A stretch of DNA of 52,232 nucleotides from an uncultured Christensenella sp. (GCA_910583855.1 CAJTYL010000012.1:1-52232); one strand, 5' to 3'; numbered from the stretch's first letter, positions 14,756 through 23,370 are shown. Notes: generated by a model not told the origin, from the letters alone. Made by a program: numbers and translations.

Positions 14756-17079
14756 TCGCTTTTACCGTCCTTTTTCTTTCTTTTTAATATCTTTATTATA
14801 TCGTACTTGCCGATATTCCTTAAAACGATAAACATAGTGACGGTTGCAATTACGGCAAGCCAGATGAACAGCGTCCACCACCATTCGCCTACGGTATAAA
14901 CCATTGCGCTTATTACGTAGCTTGCGGCAATCCAAAACAAAAGCGTCCACTTGAACTTGCCCTTGGGCAGTTCAGCCTTAGCCGTCGCGCAAGCCGCAAA
15001 GCAAGGTATAGTGGTCATATTGAACGCGATAAACGCGATTATGCCCGCGCCCGTTATGCCCGTTGCAGAAGCCATTGCGGTTGCTTCTTCTATGCCCTCT
15101 ATTCCCGCTATTGCGTCCGGGATAACGATTCCGCCGACGTTTGCGCCCATTGCGGTTATGCAAGCCGCAAGCGTTGCAAACGTTGCGATTACGTTTTCCT
15201 TAGCCACCAAACCCGTTATTGCCGCGACCGCGAACACCCAGCCGTATTCGCCGAGCTGTGAACCGAAGCCGACGGGTGTGAATACTGGTTGTATGAGCTT
15301 GCCTATCGAAGCCAAGACAGAAACGTTCATTTCTTCGTCTGTAACAAACCGCCAATCCCAAGCTATATGAGAGAACAGCCAGATTATAACCGTTGAAGCG
15401 AAAATAATCGTAAACGCCTTTTTAACGAAGTGCTTCGTCTTATCCCACAGGTGGAGCATAAGGTTTTTAAAGCCCGGCATACGGTATGCGGGAAGCTCCA
15501 TTATAAACGGAGGCGTTTCGCCCTTTAAAGTCGTGTTGCGCATAAGCAGCACGCAAACTATCGCGGAAACTATGCCGAGAAGATACATACACATAGTTAA
15601 AACGTCGACATTGGACATCCCGACCATTGCGCAGAGCGCGCCGCCGCAAGCCGTAAGGATGGGTAATTTTGCGCCGCAAGAGAAGAAAGGTATTACGCGG
15701 ATGGTCGCCGCTCTCTCCTTTTCGTCGGCAAGCGTCCTTGTGTTGATTGCTGCCGGAACGGAACAGCCGAAGCCCATTATCATAGGCATAAACGCCCTGC
15801 CCGAAAGCCCGAAGCGGCGGAAAATTCTATCAAGCACAAACGCGATACGCGCCATATAGCCAGAATCTTCCAGAACCGAGAAAAATAAGAATAATATCAA
15901 GATTTGAGGAAGGAAACCGAGAACAGCGAATATGCCGCCCAGAATACCGTCGCCGACAAGCCCCGTAGCCCATTCCTGCGCGCCGCCGTTTTCCATTAAG
16001 GTTACTATGCCGCCCGAAATATGGTCGAGGAACAGATTGAGGAAGTTAGTGAGTATTACGCCCGGTGAGTAAACCGCGCCGTCGTAGAAAATTGCAAGCA
16101 ACTCAACACCGAAATTGTTATATTCGACCTCGCCCTCGACTTCGGCTGCAAGACCTAAATCTACAAGGGAAGGCATCCATGCCTGCTCTTTTGTAAAGCC
16201 GTTTAAGAAGAACAGATTTTCCGAAAAGGTCAGATGGAAAATAAAGAACAGAATTACTATAAAAATAGGAATTGCCCAAACTCGGTGCGTTAAAACTTTA
16301 TCGATTTTATCGGACTTCGTTAAAACTTCTTTATTTGCCTTTACTTTTGCGGTTGAAAGATTCGAGGATATGTATTTATATCTTTCGTCGGCGATAACCG
16401 CCTCCAAATCTTTCCCGCCAAGTTTTTCAAGGGTTGCGGAAGCACCCTTTCTTTCAAGCTCGATTGCGTCCTTTTCAAGAAGCTTGATTGCGTGGAATAA
16501 AGGTGAAGCGACCTCTTCCGTTTTGTAGTAAGCGCAAGCTGTTTCTATTTGGGCTTCGAGCGCTTCATTTAAAACGGTTGTACCACTTCTTTCGGAAGGC
16601 ATAGCTGCGGCCCTGTCCATAAGCTGTTTTACTCCCGTACCCTTCAACGCCGAAACGGGTACTACCGGCACACCGAGGGATTTTTCAAGCACGGATGCGT
16701 CTACTTTATCACCGTTTTTCTCTACTTCATCCATCATGTTCAACGCAATGATGACAGGAACGTCCATTTCGAGAAGTTGGGTAGTAAGGTAAAGGTTGCG
16801 TTCCAAGTTGGTTGCATCAACGATATTTATTATACCGTCGGGTTTTTCGTCTAAAATATAGTTACGCGAAATAATTTCTTCGGGGGTGTAAGGCGAAAGT
16901 GAATAAATACCGGGAAGATCAACTATGTTTATGTTTTTTGACCCGCCCTTATAAGTTCCCTCGCGCTTGTCAACGGTAACGCCGGGCCAGTTGCCCACGT
17001 GCGCAGTCGAGCCCGTAAGCACATTGAAAAGCGTGGTTTTACCGCAGTTGGGGTTGCCTGCTAACGCAAAAGTTTTCAT
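14752..17079 (-). CDS. feoB: Ferrous iron transporter B
   Basis: 775 residues. N-terminal G domain: GNPNCGKTTLFN (G1), VGNWPGVTVDK (switch I), DLPGIYSLSPY (G3), NMMD (G4); then a helical spacer and the polytopic membrane part with two gate-like repeats (GCSVPAAINTR and the FSCGAKLPIL region) and a C-terminal core. It imports Fe(II) driven by or regulated through GTP hydrolysis. The ATG at 17079 overlaps the feoA stop (TGA) and has GGAGGTGGAAG upstream; the longer frame beginning at 17100 is less likely. Confidence 0.95.
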   Translation of the reverse strand: MKTFALAGNPNCGKTTLFNVLTGSTAHVGNWPGVTVDKREGTYKGGSKNINIVDLPGIYSLSPYTPEEIISRNYILDEKPDGIINIVDATNLERNLYLTTQLLEMDVPVIIALNMMDEVEKNGDKVDASVLEKSLGVPVVPVSALKGTGVKQLMDRAAAMPSERSGTTVLNEALEAQIETACAYYKTEEVASPLFHAIKLLEKDAIELERKGASATLEKLGGKDLEAVIADERYKYISSNLSTAKVKANKEVLTKSDKIDKVLTHRVWAIPIFIVILFFIFHLTFSENLFFLNGFTKEQAWMPSLVDLGLAAEVEGEVEYNNFGVELLAIFYDGAVYSPGVILTNFLNLFLDHISGGIVTLMENGGAQEWATGLVGDGILGGIFAVLGFLPQILILFLFFSVLEDSGYMARIAFVLDRIFRRFGLSGRAFMPMIMGFGCSVPAAINTRTLADEKERAATIRVIPFFSCGAKLPILTACGGALCAMVGMSNVDVLTMCMYLLGIVSAIVCVLLMRNTTLKGETPPFIMELPAYRMPGFKNLMLHLWDKTKHFVKKAFTIIFASTVIIWLFSHIAWDWRFVTDEEMNVSVLASIGKLIQPVFTPVGFGSQLGEYGWVFAVAAITGLVAKENVIATFATLAACITAMGANVGGIVIPDAIAGIEGIEEATAMASATGITGAGIIAFIAFNMTTIPCFAACATAKAELPKGKFKWTLLFWIAASYVISAMVYTVGEWWWTLFIWLAVIATVTMFIVLRNIGKYDIIKILKRKKKDGKSE

Positions 17080-17306
17080 TTTACTTCCACCTCCACGCAA
17101 GCAGCTTCGGTTTTACGCAAAGTAAGCTCGTAACCGCGGATTGTTATTTCGATGGGGTCGCCCAATGGCGCTTTCTTCTTCATTGTAAGCTCTGCGGCGG
17201 GAGTTACGCCCATATCAAAAAGTCTGCGGCGAATTTTACCTTCACCGTTGACCGATACTATTTTACCGCTTTCACCCACGGTAAATTCGCTGAGTAGTTT
17301 AGTCAT
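17076..17306 (-). CDS. feoA: FeoA-family protein (SH3-like), proximal to feoB
   Basis: 76 residues. Typical FeoA core: VNGEGKIRRRLFDMGVTPAAELTMKKKAPLGDPIEITIRGYELTLRKTEA. It is a cytoplasmic SH3-like protein needed for FeoB activity. Its stop overlaps the feoB start. AGGAG lies upstream of the ATG. It is the second of two FeoA genes here. Confidence 0.92.
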   Translation of the reverse strand: MTKLLSEFTVGESGKIVSVNGEGKIRRRLFDMGVTPAAELTMKKKAPLGDPIEITIRGYELTLRKTEAACVEVEVK

Positions 17307-17370
17307 TGATATTCTCCTTATTTATTTTATAAATTTATAAACCGAGGTTTATTTTTTAAAGATTTTTTTA

Positions 17371-17386
17371 GACCCGTTAACGGGTC
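17371..17386. promoter_or_regulatory. Perfect 16-bp palindrome between the two feoA genes
   Basis: GACCCGTTAACGGGTC. It lies in the 134-nt gap between the two feoA genes. No T-run follows on the minus strand, so a terminator is unlikely; it may be a regulator site or an RNA-processing hairpin that sets different levels for feoA2 and feoAB. Confidence 0.5.
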
Positions 17387-17440
17387 ATAAGCTTATTATC
17401 AAAACGCAGGACGCCGCAACGTACGGTAAATTTGCGTTTT

Positions 17441-17653
17441 CTATGCTACGATAATTTTGGAGGCAAGAGTTCTGTCAAGACACAACCGTCCCTCTTTGAC
17501 GATAACTATTACGTTGCCGCCCGAGGCAGATAACAGCCTAATCGGGCTCCCCTCCGTTATACCGAGTTCACGAAGGCGATGCTTAGTTATTTCTTCCGCG
17601 CTTATTTTCCTTACTGTGAACTCCTTGTTGGAGGGCGCTATTGCTATTGGCAT
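17441..17653 (-). CDS. feoA: FeoA-family protein, first gene of the iron operon
   Basis: 70 residues with the same fold pattern (KISAEEITKHRLRELGITEGSPIRLLSASGGNVIVIVKEGRLCLDRTLASKIIV). It is promoter-proximal, 134 nt upstream of the other feoA. Double FeoA genes ahead of feoB are common in Clostridia; one copy may be regulatory. Its promoter is framed by two copies of a palindrome. Confidence 0.9.
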   Translation of the reverse strand: MPIAIAPSNKEFTVRKISAEEITKHRLRELGITEGSPIRLLSASGGNVIVIVKEGRLCLDRTLASKIIVA

Positions 17654-17671
17654 AAAGTTTACCCCTATAAA

Positions 17672-17685
17672 TTAACTTTGGTTAA
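17672..17685. promoter_or_regulatory. Iron-regulator-like palindrome, downstream copy
   Basis: TTAACTTTGGTTAA, located just downstream of the -10 box on the minus strand, over the expected start site. A near-identical inverted copy lies beyond the -35 box (17723-17736). Position and context suggest a metalloregulator (DtxR or Fur class); which one cannot be told. Confidence 0.6.
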
Positions 17686-17686
17686 T

Positions 17687-17715
17687 ATTATATGCGCCCA
17701 AAATCCGTTTGTCAA
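17687..17715 (-). promoter_or_regulatory. Promoter of the feo operon
   Basis: On the minus strand TTGACA (17715-17710) and TATAAT (17692-17687), perfect consensus, 17-bp spacer. A palindrome stands on each side, so a bound repressor would block it. Confidence 0.85.
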
Positions 17716-17722
17716 CAAAAAA

Positions 17723-17736
17723 ATAACCAAAGTTAA
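17723..17736. promoter_or_regulatory. Iron-regulator-like palindrome, upstream copy
   Basis: ATAACCAAAGTTAA, 13 of 14 positions identical to the complement of the copy at 17672-17685; centre-to-centre distance 51 bp. Confidence 0.6.
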
Positions 17737-17748
17737 GATTTTTGTAAA

Positions 17749-17785
17749 AATTATTCCCGACGGTACGAAACCGTCGGGAATAATT
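17749..17785 (-). terminator. Terminator of the two-component operon
   Basis: 16-bp perfect stem (17749-17764 with 17770-17785), loop ACGAA. Read on the minus strand it follows the kinase stop codon and runs into TTTTTA. Confidence 0.85.
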
Positions 17786-17789
17786 TTAT

Positions 17790-19223
17790 TTACCTGTCTT
17801 TTATATCTATTTCTGCGGGAACGCACGGGAAGTCAACCCAAAAAAGCGAACCTTCACCCAACTCGCTTTCAACGCCGAAATCAAACGAATGCCCCTCTAA
17901 AATTGCTTTGACGATGCTGAGCCCCAAGCCTGTTCCCTTTACGGGGCGGTTATGGTTTTCTTTTACCCGGTAGAACCTGTCCCAAATTTCGGGAATATCC
18001 TGCTTAGCAATGCCCTTGCCCGTATCTCTCACAGAAAACCGTACGCGTTTGCCGTCCAAGCTCGATTTTAAGCTTATATAGACGGTTTTATCCTCGCCCG
18101 TGTAGTTTGCGGCGTTGCCCAAAAGGTTGTAAACAACCTGATTAATTTTCTCCGCGTCCGCGCGGGTATAAAGGTTCTGCTCTATATCGAGCATAAAGCT
18201 GTAGCCCTGCGCTTCCTGCAAGTAACCGAATTTGTTTATGATTCCGTAAACGAGCTCTGTAAGGTTAAAAACCTTTAATTTAAGCTCCGCCATGTTCGCC
18301 TGCAGCTTTGAAACGCTTAAAACGTCGTTAACAAGTCCCGTCAGTCTGTCCGCTTCGTCGATTATTACCTGCAAATGCTTTTCACGCTTTTGGGGGTTAT
18401 CGCCAGAAATTTCCTTAATCATGGACGCGTACGCCTTAATCATAGTGAGCGGCGTCTTTAAATCGTGCGTGACGTTTGCAAGAATTTCGCGCTGGAAGTC
18501 CTCGCTCTTCTTCACCTCGTCCCGTACGTAATTCAGGGTATCCGAAAGCTGTGCAAGCTCCTTATATTCTGCGTTATTGAACTGAATTTCATAGTTGCCT
18601 TTTGCAAGCAGAACCGCAGTGTCCGACATGGTTTTTACGTCGGACGTAAGCTTTTTTGAAAAGCCGAACGATATTAAAACGGCAACGACGAACACCCCTG
18701 CCGCAATGATTGAAACATAAAGCTGAAGGCTTAAGACCGTATCCCGCACGATAGTAACCGAATAAGTTACCAAAAGCAAGTGCGGCTTGCCTGTATATTC
18801 CGTTTTCGAGGCGTATACGACGGAATCGCCCGAACGGTAAGTTACGCTGTAACCCACCTTTTCCTGACCGACGCGCGCCGTTACTTCGTTTAAAACCGAA
18901 CCGTAATCTTCATAATCTTGGGGAGCAACCATTTCCCCCTCTTCCGTAAACAGAAAGATGTTAATTCCCTCTATGCGGTTACGGTTAATTCCGCTTTCAA
19001 GTACCTTTTTATCTGCGCCTGCCTGAAGGTCGGCTTCAAACTCCGAGCCGATAAGCGAAATTTTGTCGCGCGCCTGATTTTCAAGAGTTTCGGAAACGAG
19101 GATTACGAAACCGAGCTCCACAAAAAAAATCATAAGAAAAGCCAACGCGCAAAAATAGAAGATCATCGAACGGTTGATGCTTTTCAGTTTTTTGAGTTTT
19201 TTAGGCTTTAGTTCAGACTTCAA
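17790..19223 (-). CDS. Sensor histidine kinase
   Basis: 477 residues. Two membrane helices (about 18-40 and 160-182) bracket an extracytoplasmic sensor of about 120 residues; HAMP-like linker; H-box NVTHDLKTPLTMIKAYASM; N-box NLLGNAANYTG; G-boxes RDTGKGI and GTGLGLSIV. It autophosphorylates and passes the phosphate to the response regulator encoded just upstream, which it overlaps by 11 nt. The signal is unknown. Confidence 0.95.
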   Translation of the reverse strand: MKSELKPKKLKKLKSINRSMIFYFCALAFLMIFFVELGFVILVSETLENQARDKISLIGSEFEADLQAGADKKVLESGINRNRIEGINIFLFTEEGEMVAPQDYEDYGSVLNEVTARVGQEKVGYSVTYRSGDSVVYASKTEYTGKPHLLLVTYSVTIVRDTVLSLQLYVSIIAAGVFVVAVLISFGFSKKLTSDVKTMSDTAVLLAKGNYEIQFNNAEYKELAQLSDTLNYVRDEVKKSEDFQREILANVTHDLKTPLTMIKAYASMIKEISGDNPQKREKHLQVIIDEADRLTGLVNDVLSVSKLQANMAELKLKVFNLTELVYGIINKFGYLQEAQGYSFMLDIEQNLYTRADAEKINQVVYNLLGNAANYTGEDKTVYISLKSSLDGKRVRFSVRDTGKGIAKQDIPEIWDRFYRVKENHNRPVKGTGLGLSIVKAILEGHSFDFGVESELGEGSLFWVDFPCVPAEIDIKDR

Positions 19224-19872
19224 ATTTGTACCCTAAGCCCCTGAGCGTTACGATAAATTTTCTGTACTGTTTAAGGTTTGAACGAAGCATTTTTATGTGC
19301 GTGTCAACCGTTCTGTCGTCGCCGTAGAAATCAAAGCCCCAAACATCCATTAAAAGCTTTTCACGCGTTAAGGCTATGCCCTTGTTCTTTACGAAGTAAA
19401 AAAGTATTTCGTATTCCTTGGGGGTAAGCTCCGCCTTTTCTCCGTCGACGAATACGTTGCGCCCCACCATATCCACGGTAAGCCCTTCAAAGGTAACTAC
19501 GCCATTAGACGGCTCCGCACCGCGTTTCAACACGGCGTGTACGCGCGCCATAACCTCTTTGGGGGAGAACGGCTTCGTCACGTAATCGTCAACGCCTATT
19601 TCGAAGCCGAATAGCTTATCGTATTCTTCGCCCCTTGCGGAAAGCATTATGACGGGAATATTTTTAATTTTTTTAATCTCCTTAACGGCGGAAAAACCGT
19701 CAAGGCGGGGCATCATAACGTCCATTAAAATTATATCGAAGTCGTTTTCCTTGCAAAGCTTAACCGCCTGCATGCCGTCCGCCGCTTCGTAAGCGACGCC
19801 GCCCTCGAACTCGACGTACTCTTTTAATACGCCCCTTATCATTTCTTCGTCGTCGACTATCAGTACTTTCAT
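19213..19872 (-). CDS. OmpR-family response regulator
   Basis: 219 residues from the ATG at 19872, chosen because GAGGAG stands 5 nt upstream. Receiver domain with VDDEE, phospho-acceptor Asp in DIILMDVMMPRLDG, TSARG-like LSARG and KP in DDYVTKPFS. The C-terminal winged helix (LTPKEYEILFYFVKNKG...RTVDTHIKMLRSNL...TLRGLGYKFEV) binds DNA. First gene of a two-gene unit with the kinase. Confidence 0.95.
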   Translation of the reverse strand: MKVLIVDDEEMIRGVLKEYVEFEGGVAYEAADGMQAVKLCKENDFDIILMDVMMPRLDGFSAVKEIKKIKNIPVIMLSARGEEYDKLFGFEIGVDDYVTKPFSPKEVMARVHAVLKRGAEPSNGVVTFEGLTVDMVGRNVFVDGEKAELTPKEYEILFYFVKNKGIALTREKLLMDVWGFDFYGDDRTVDTHIKMLRSNLKQYRKFIVTLRGLGYKFEV

Positions 19873-19975
19873 AAAACTCCTCACAAATCTTATCTACCGT
19901 ATAATTCGTTTATATTTTAATAATAAACCGCGGGAATATAAGTTAATTAATATAATAATGAAATATGCGTGAAAT

Positions 19976-20317
19976 TTACAGCGTTTTTATAAAAAACATC
20001 TCCATAGGCTGTGACAACGGAGTGTCTTCAAGGATAAGACTGCCGCATTCCCTATAACCGATTTTGCGGTAAAAGAACTGCGCTTCTTCATCAACCCGCG
20101 TCGATAAAAGAATTGCTTTATTGCCCGCCCTTTTCATCTCCGATTCAAAGAGTCGCATAGCTTCTTTACCTATCCCCTTGCGCCTGAATCCGGGCAGAAG
20201 CTTTATAAGGCTTAAATAGGGCATACTCTTCCAAAAATCCTTGTATTCTATAAGCCCTGCCTCTATTCCGTCAAAAAATATTTTATAGCCGTTTTGCATT
20301 TTTATTAGCTCAACCAT
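19976..20317 (-). CDS. GNAT-family acetyltransferase, short
   Basis: 113 residues. Motif A LIKLLPGFRRKGIGKEAMRLFESEM and motif B AQFFYRKIGYRECG are clear; the N-terminal strand region is short. Substrate unknown. The gene stands alone between the two-component system and the radical-SAM unit. Confidence 0.8.
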   Translation of the reverse strand: MVELIKMQNGYKIFFDGIEAGLIEYKDFWKSMPYLSLIKLLPGFRRKGIGKEAMRLFESEMKRAGNKAILLSTRVDEEAQFFYRKIGYRECGSLILEDTPLSQPMEMFFIKTL

Positions 20318-20367
20318 AAATTCAGTTTAACATAAAAAAATTTTTTCGTCAATACAAGAAAAAAACG

Positions 20368-20396
20368 TTGACAACAGCACGGACAGGTGGTAATAT
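20368..20396 (+). promoter_or_regulatory. Promoter of the radical-SAM repair unit
   Basis: TTGACA at 20368-20373 and TAATAT at 20391-20396, 17-bp spacer. The predicted start near 20403 falls at the edge of the LexA-like palindrome 20404-20417. Confidence 0.75.
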
Positions 20397-20403
20397 TAAT
20401 ACA

Positions 20404-20417
20404 CAAACATTTGTTTG
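20404..20417. promoter_or_regulatory. LexA-like palindrome over the start site
   Basis: CAAACATTTGTTTG, a perfect palindrome. It matches the Gram-positive SOS box (CGAACRNRYGTTYC) at 11 of 14 positions by my count and covers the start of transcription of a DNA-repair-type gene, the position expected for a LexA operator. It departs at two of the conserved outer positions. Confidence 0.45.
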
Positions 20418-20475
20418 CTTTTTGTGAATTTGGGTAAATTATAGCAAAAAGCTGCTTGTTTTGAAGGAAAATCGT

Positions 20476-21735
20476 ATGATTGACGCAGAAAGACTTGAAA
20501 TTTTAACCGAAAGCGCTAAATATGACGTTTCCTGTTCGTCCTCCGGCTCTAAACGGGTAAATACAGCCGGCGGGCTCGGTAACGCTTCCGTCGGCGGGAT
20601 ATGCCACTCCTTTACCCCCGACGGAAGATGTATATCGCTACTTAAAATTTTAATGAGTAACGACTGCATTTACGACTGCGAATATTGCCCGAACCGCCGT
20701 AGCGCAGACGTGCGACGGGCGACTATTACGCCAAGAGAAATTTGCGAACTTGTAATCGGCTTTTATAAAAGAAACTACATTGAAGGGCTTTTTCTCTCCT
20801 CCGCCGTTTTCGGAACGCCCGATAAGACGATGGAGCTGCTTATTAATACGGTGGAAATGCTTAGGCGCGAGTACCGTTTTAACGGGTACATTCATTTAAA
20901 GGGCATACCCCACGCCGACGAATTGCTTATTATGAAAGCGGCTCGGCTTGCCGACAGAATGAGCTTTAACATAGAACTGCCGAGCGAAAACTCTTTAAAG
21001 CTGTTAGCTCCGCAAAAGACCAAACAAAGCCTTTTATTGCCGATGAAAAGCCTGCAAAACGCTATTACTTACGATAAGTTAAACAAGGTCAGGCGGCGGG
21101 ACGCCGCTATCCCCGCTGGGCAGACCACGCAGATGATTATAGGCGCGTCGCCAGAAACGGACGGGCAGATTCTGAAACTTACAGAGGCTTTATACCGCAA
21201 CATGGGGCTCAGACGGGTGTACTATTCCTCATATATTCCCGTTGTGAGGAGCAATCTTCTGCCCGCCGTCGGCGCGGGTCTTTTGCGCGAGCACAGGCTT
21301 TATCAGGCGGATTGGCTTATCCGCTTCTACGGCTTTGACGTAAACGAAATAGTTGGCGAGGGCGAAAACCTTTCGCAGGAATACGACCCGAAATGTGCGT
21401 GGGCGCTAAGGAATATGCATCTTTTCCCCATTGAAATAAACACCGCCCCGCTTGCCACTCTTCTGCGCGTACCCGGCATCGGAGCAAAAAGCGCCTATAA
21501 AATTATCGAAGCGCGGAAATACGGCAAAATAGATTTTGAAAGCCTTGCAAAAATGCGCGTCGTGCTGAAAAGGGCAAAACATTTTATAACGTGTAAGGGC
21601 AAATTTTACGGTTGCGATAGGCTGAGCCAAGTGAAAAATTGTCTGCTTTTAGAGGGTAAAAGCGAATTGACGGAACAGCTCTCGATGTTTTCGGAAAAGT
21701 CGGTTGCAATTTCCGCGCTTACGGGTGAAGTATGA
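20476..21735 (+). CDS. Putative DNA modification/repair radical SAM protein
   Basis: 419 residues from the ATG at 20476 (AAGGAAA upstream; the TTG at 20461 is less likely). Radical-SAM cluster C64-x3-C68-x2-C71 (NDCIYDCEYC). The C-terminus carries a helix-hairpin-helix (LLRVPGIGAKSAYKIIEA), a DNA-binding element. This is the family paired with DUF4130 proteins, and in other bacteria with a uracil-DNA-glycosylase domain. A [4Fe-4S]/SAM radical reaction on DNA is inferred. It overlaps the next gene by 4 nt. Confidence 0.88.
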   Translation: MIDAERLEILTESAKYDVSCSSSGSKRVNTAGGLGNASVGGICHSFTPDGRCISLLKILMSNDCIYDCEYCPNRRSADVRRATITPREICELVIGFYKRNYIEGLFLSSAVFGTPDKTMELLINTVEMLRREYRFNGYIHLKGIPHADELLIMKAARLADRMSFNIELPSENSLKLLAPQKTKQSLLLPMKSLQNAITYDKLNKVRRRDAAIPAGQTTQMIIGASPETDGQILKLTEALYRNMGLRRVYYSSYIPVVRSNLLPAVGAGLLREHRLYQADWLIRFYGFDVNEIVGEGENLSQEYDPKCAWALRNMHLFPIEINTAPLATLLRVPGIGAKSAYKIIEARKYGKIDFESLAKMRVVLKRAKHFITCKGKFYGCDRLSQVKNCLLLEGKSELTEQLSMFSEKSVAISALTGEV

Positions 21736-22454
21736 TTTATTATTTTTGCGACGGTACGCCCGAAAGCTTTTTTACCGCGGTCTTCGACGCATATAATAAA
21801 GAGTGTTTTATTACTTCCGACAGTGAAATTCAGCTTTCTTTGGGCTGTGAAACCGTGCGGGTGCTTGCCGACGCCGAAAAGTGCCGACGGGTTCTGCAAG
21901 GGCTTAAACAGTACGACCGCAACGCCGAGGAAGATATTTTAACGGCTTTAAGAAATTGCAGTGCGCAAAAAGAACAGGTCTGTTTTTTATATATCAAATG
22001 CATTTTTGAACGCAAAACGGCGATAAAAAACGCGTACTCGTTACCCGCAGTCGTTGACTTCAACGATTTATTATATAAAATTACGGGCGAAACGCACCGC
22101 TTAAAAGGGCTTTTGCGGTTTAAAGAGACGGCAAACGGGACGTTTTACGCACCCTACTCTCCCGACAACAACATAACGGATTTGCTTATGCCGCACTTTG
22201 CGGCAAGATTTAAGGCTGAAAAGTTCGTTATACACGATATAGAGCGCGGGATTGCAGGGCTTTATAACGGTGAATATTGGATAACGGCGCACATAGGTAA
22301 AGCTGAAATTTGCCTTTCCGAAAACGAAAGTGCGTTTGAAAGCCTTTGGAAAGAGTATTATAAGTCCGTCAACGTAAAAGAACGCCCGCACGAAAAGCAG
22401 ATGAAGCGTTCAATGCCCGTTCGGTATTGGAAGTTTTTGCCCGAAAAAATATGA
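21732..22454 (+). CDS. DUF4130 protein, partner of the radical SAM enzyme
   Basis: 240 residues. It begins with the family signature MIYYFCDGTPESFFTAVFDAY and contains GETHRLKGLLRFKETANGTFYAPYSPDNNI...IHDIERGIAGLYNGEYW, typical of DUF4130. In many relatives this domain is fused to a uracil-DNA glycosylase; here the protein ends after DUF4130, so the glycosylase half is absent. ATGA overlap with the radical-SAM gene means coupled translation. Role in DNA metabolism is inferred from the pairing. Confidence 0.85.
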   Translation: MIYYFCDGTPESFFTAVFDAYNKECFITSDSEIQLSLGCETVRVLADAEKCRRVLQGLKQYDRNAEEDILTALRNCSAQKEQVCFLYIKCIFERKTAIKNAYSLPAVVDFNDLLYKITGETHRLKGLLRFKETANGTFYAPYSPDNNITDLLMPHFAARFKAEKFVIHDIERGIAGLYNGEYWITAHIGKAEICLSENESAFESLWKEYYKSVNVKERPHEKQMKRSMPVRYWKFLPEKI

Positions 22455-22460
22455 ATTAAT

Positions 22461-22690
22461 TTATAAAAGCATTGCGTTCGCAAGGCTTTTTCCCCATTCG
22501 AAGAGTTCGTTCAAAGTTATATCGAATAAATACGCAAGGCGGCAAAGCGTGTAAATATCCGGCGTACTGTAACCCTTTTCATAGTTACATATAAGGCTTT
22601 TTTGCCGTTCAGCATTTCGGCAATCACGGCTTTGGTTAAATGCATCTGTTTACGATAAAATTTGATATTTACCGCAATTTTAGTCTTCAT
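22461..22690 (-). pseudogene. Frameshifted XRE-family HTH regulator
   Basis: From the ATG at 22690 (minus) the frame reads MKTKIAVNIKFYRKQMHLTK AVIAEMLNGKK, then goes out of phase in a run of six A (plus-strand T-run 22598-22603). The next frame continues SLICNYEKGY STPDIYTLCRLAYLFDITLN and stops at 22461. Seven A residues would restore a normal 76-residue XRE protein. Either a one-base loss or a sequencing error in the homopolymer. Confidence 0.8.
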
Positions 22691-22982
22691 TTACTTTACA
22701 AATATACAAGTAACTTTTTTTGTTAAAAGTACAAGCTATTTGTATTTTTAGTATGTGCAATGAGAGAAAAATACGGCAAAAAATTATAGTTATCAATATA
22801 AAAAAGTACACGGGATATTGTTTGACAAGCGGTTGTTTAAGCTTGAAAAACGGCGTTCGGCTGGAGGTATTGTAGCACGACGAAAGATTACACGGGTACA
22901 GATCAAGTTGAAACGCATATCCATTTAAATAGCGGAACGGGCTACTCGACAAGAACCCTGATCACCGAAAAACTTAAATTTT

Positions 22983-23307
22983 GTGAGAGTGCGCCCGTAT
23001 ACCAATAATTTTCTATTTCAGCTAACAGAATTTTCAAGCAACGTTGTTTCGTGCATAAGACGTTTTGCAATGGCGATTTTAATTCCCGTCGTTATAGCAA
23101 TGTTCGTGTTTTTTATTTTAACGCTAACTGCTTGCAATGACCCGAGCGCCAAAGATTCTTTGGAGGAATCAGCAAAAATAACCGCAATAGTTTATTTAGG
23201 CGGACTTTTTGCTCCTTTGGGAATTCGGGTTTATATTCAGACTTGTTTTCGTGATTGACAAAAAATTGATGAACGACTTGGAAGCGAACGGCTATACCGA
23301 CGATTAA
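22983..23307 (+). pseudogene. Small membrane protein gene, probably frameshifted
   Basis: One frame gives MAILIPVVIAMFVFFILTLT ACNDPSAKDSLEESAKITAIVYLGGLFAPLG, then ends. One base later the other frame gives FGFIFRLVFVIDKKLMNDLE ANGYTDD to a stop at 23307. An extra A near 23222 (GGAATTC) would explain the break. Upstream (about 22865-23008) another frame is open without a start codon (TKDYTGTDQVETHIHLNSG) and may be the N-terminal part. No family recognised. 22691-22980 otherwise holds no gene that I can support. Confidence 0.4.
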
Positions 23308-23335
23308 CAAAATTTAATATTTGCTTTAAAGAAAA

Positions 23336-23370
23336 CAGCGCCGCGGCGAATTGCCGCGGCGCTGTTTAAT
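23336..23370. terminator. Terminator downstream of the Mrp gene
   Basis: CAGCGCCGCGGC (23336-23347) pairs perfectly with 23353-23364 around GAATT. T-rich on the plus side and A-rich (TTTTC on the minus side) on the other, so probably bidirectional. Confidence 0.75.

Noticed and set aside
14951..15370. 139-codon plus-strand frame inside feoB
   Set aside because: Antisense shadow of the strongly conserved FeoB membrane domain.
22680..22952. 90-codon minus-strand frame upstream of the broken XRE gene
   Set aside because: It overlaps the XRE start, has no ribosome site, and has low-complexity Phe/Ile/Tyr content expected of AT-rich DNA.
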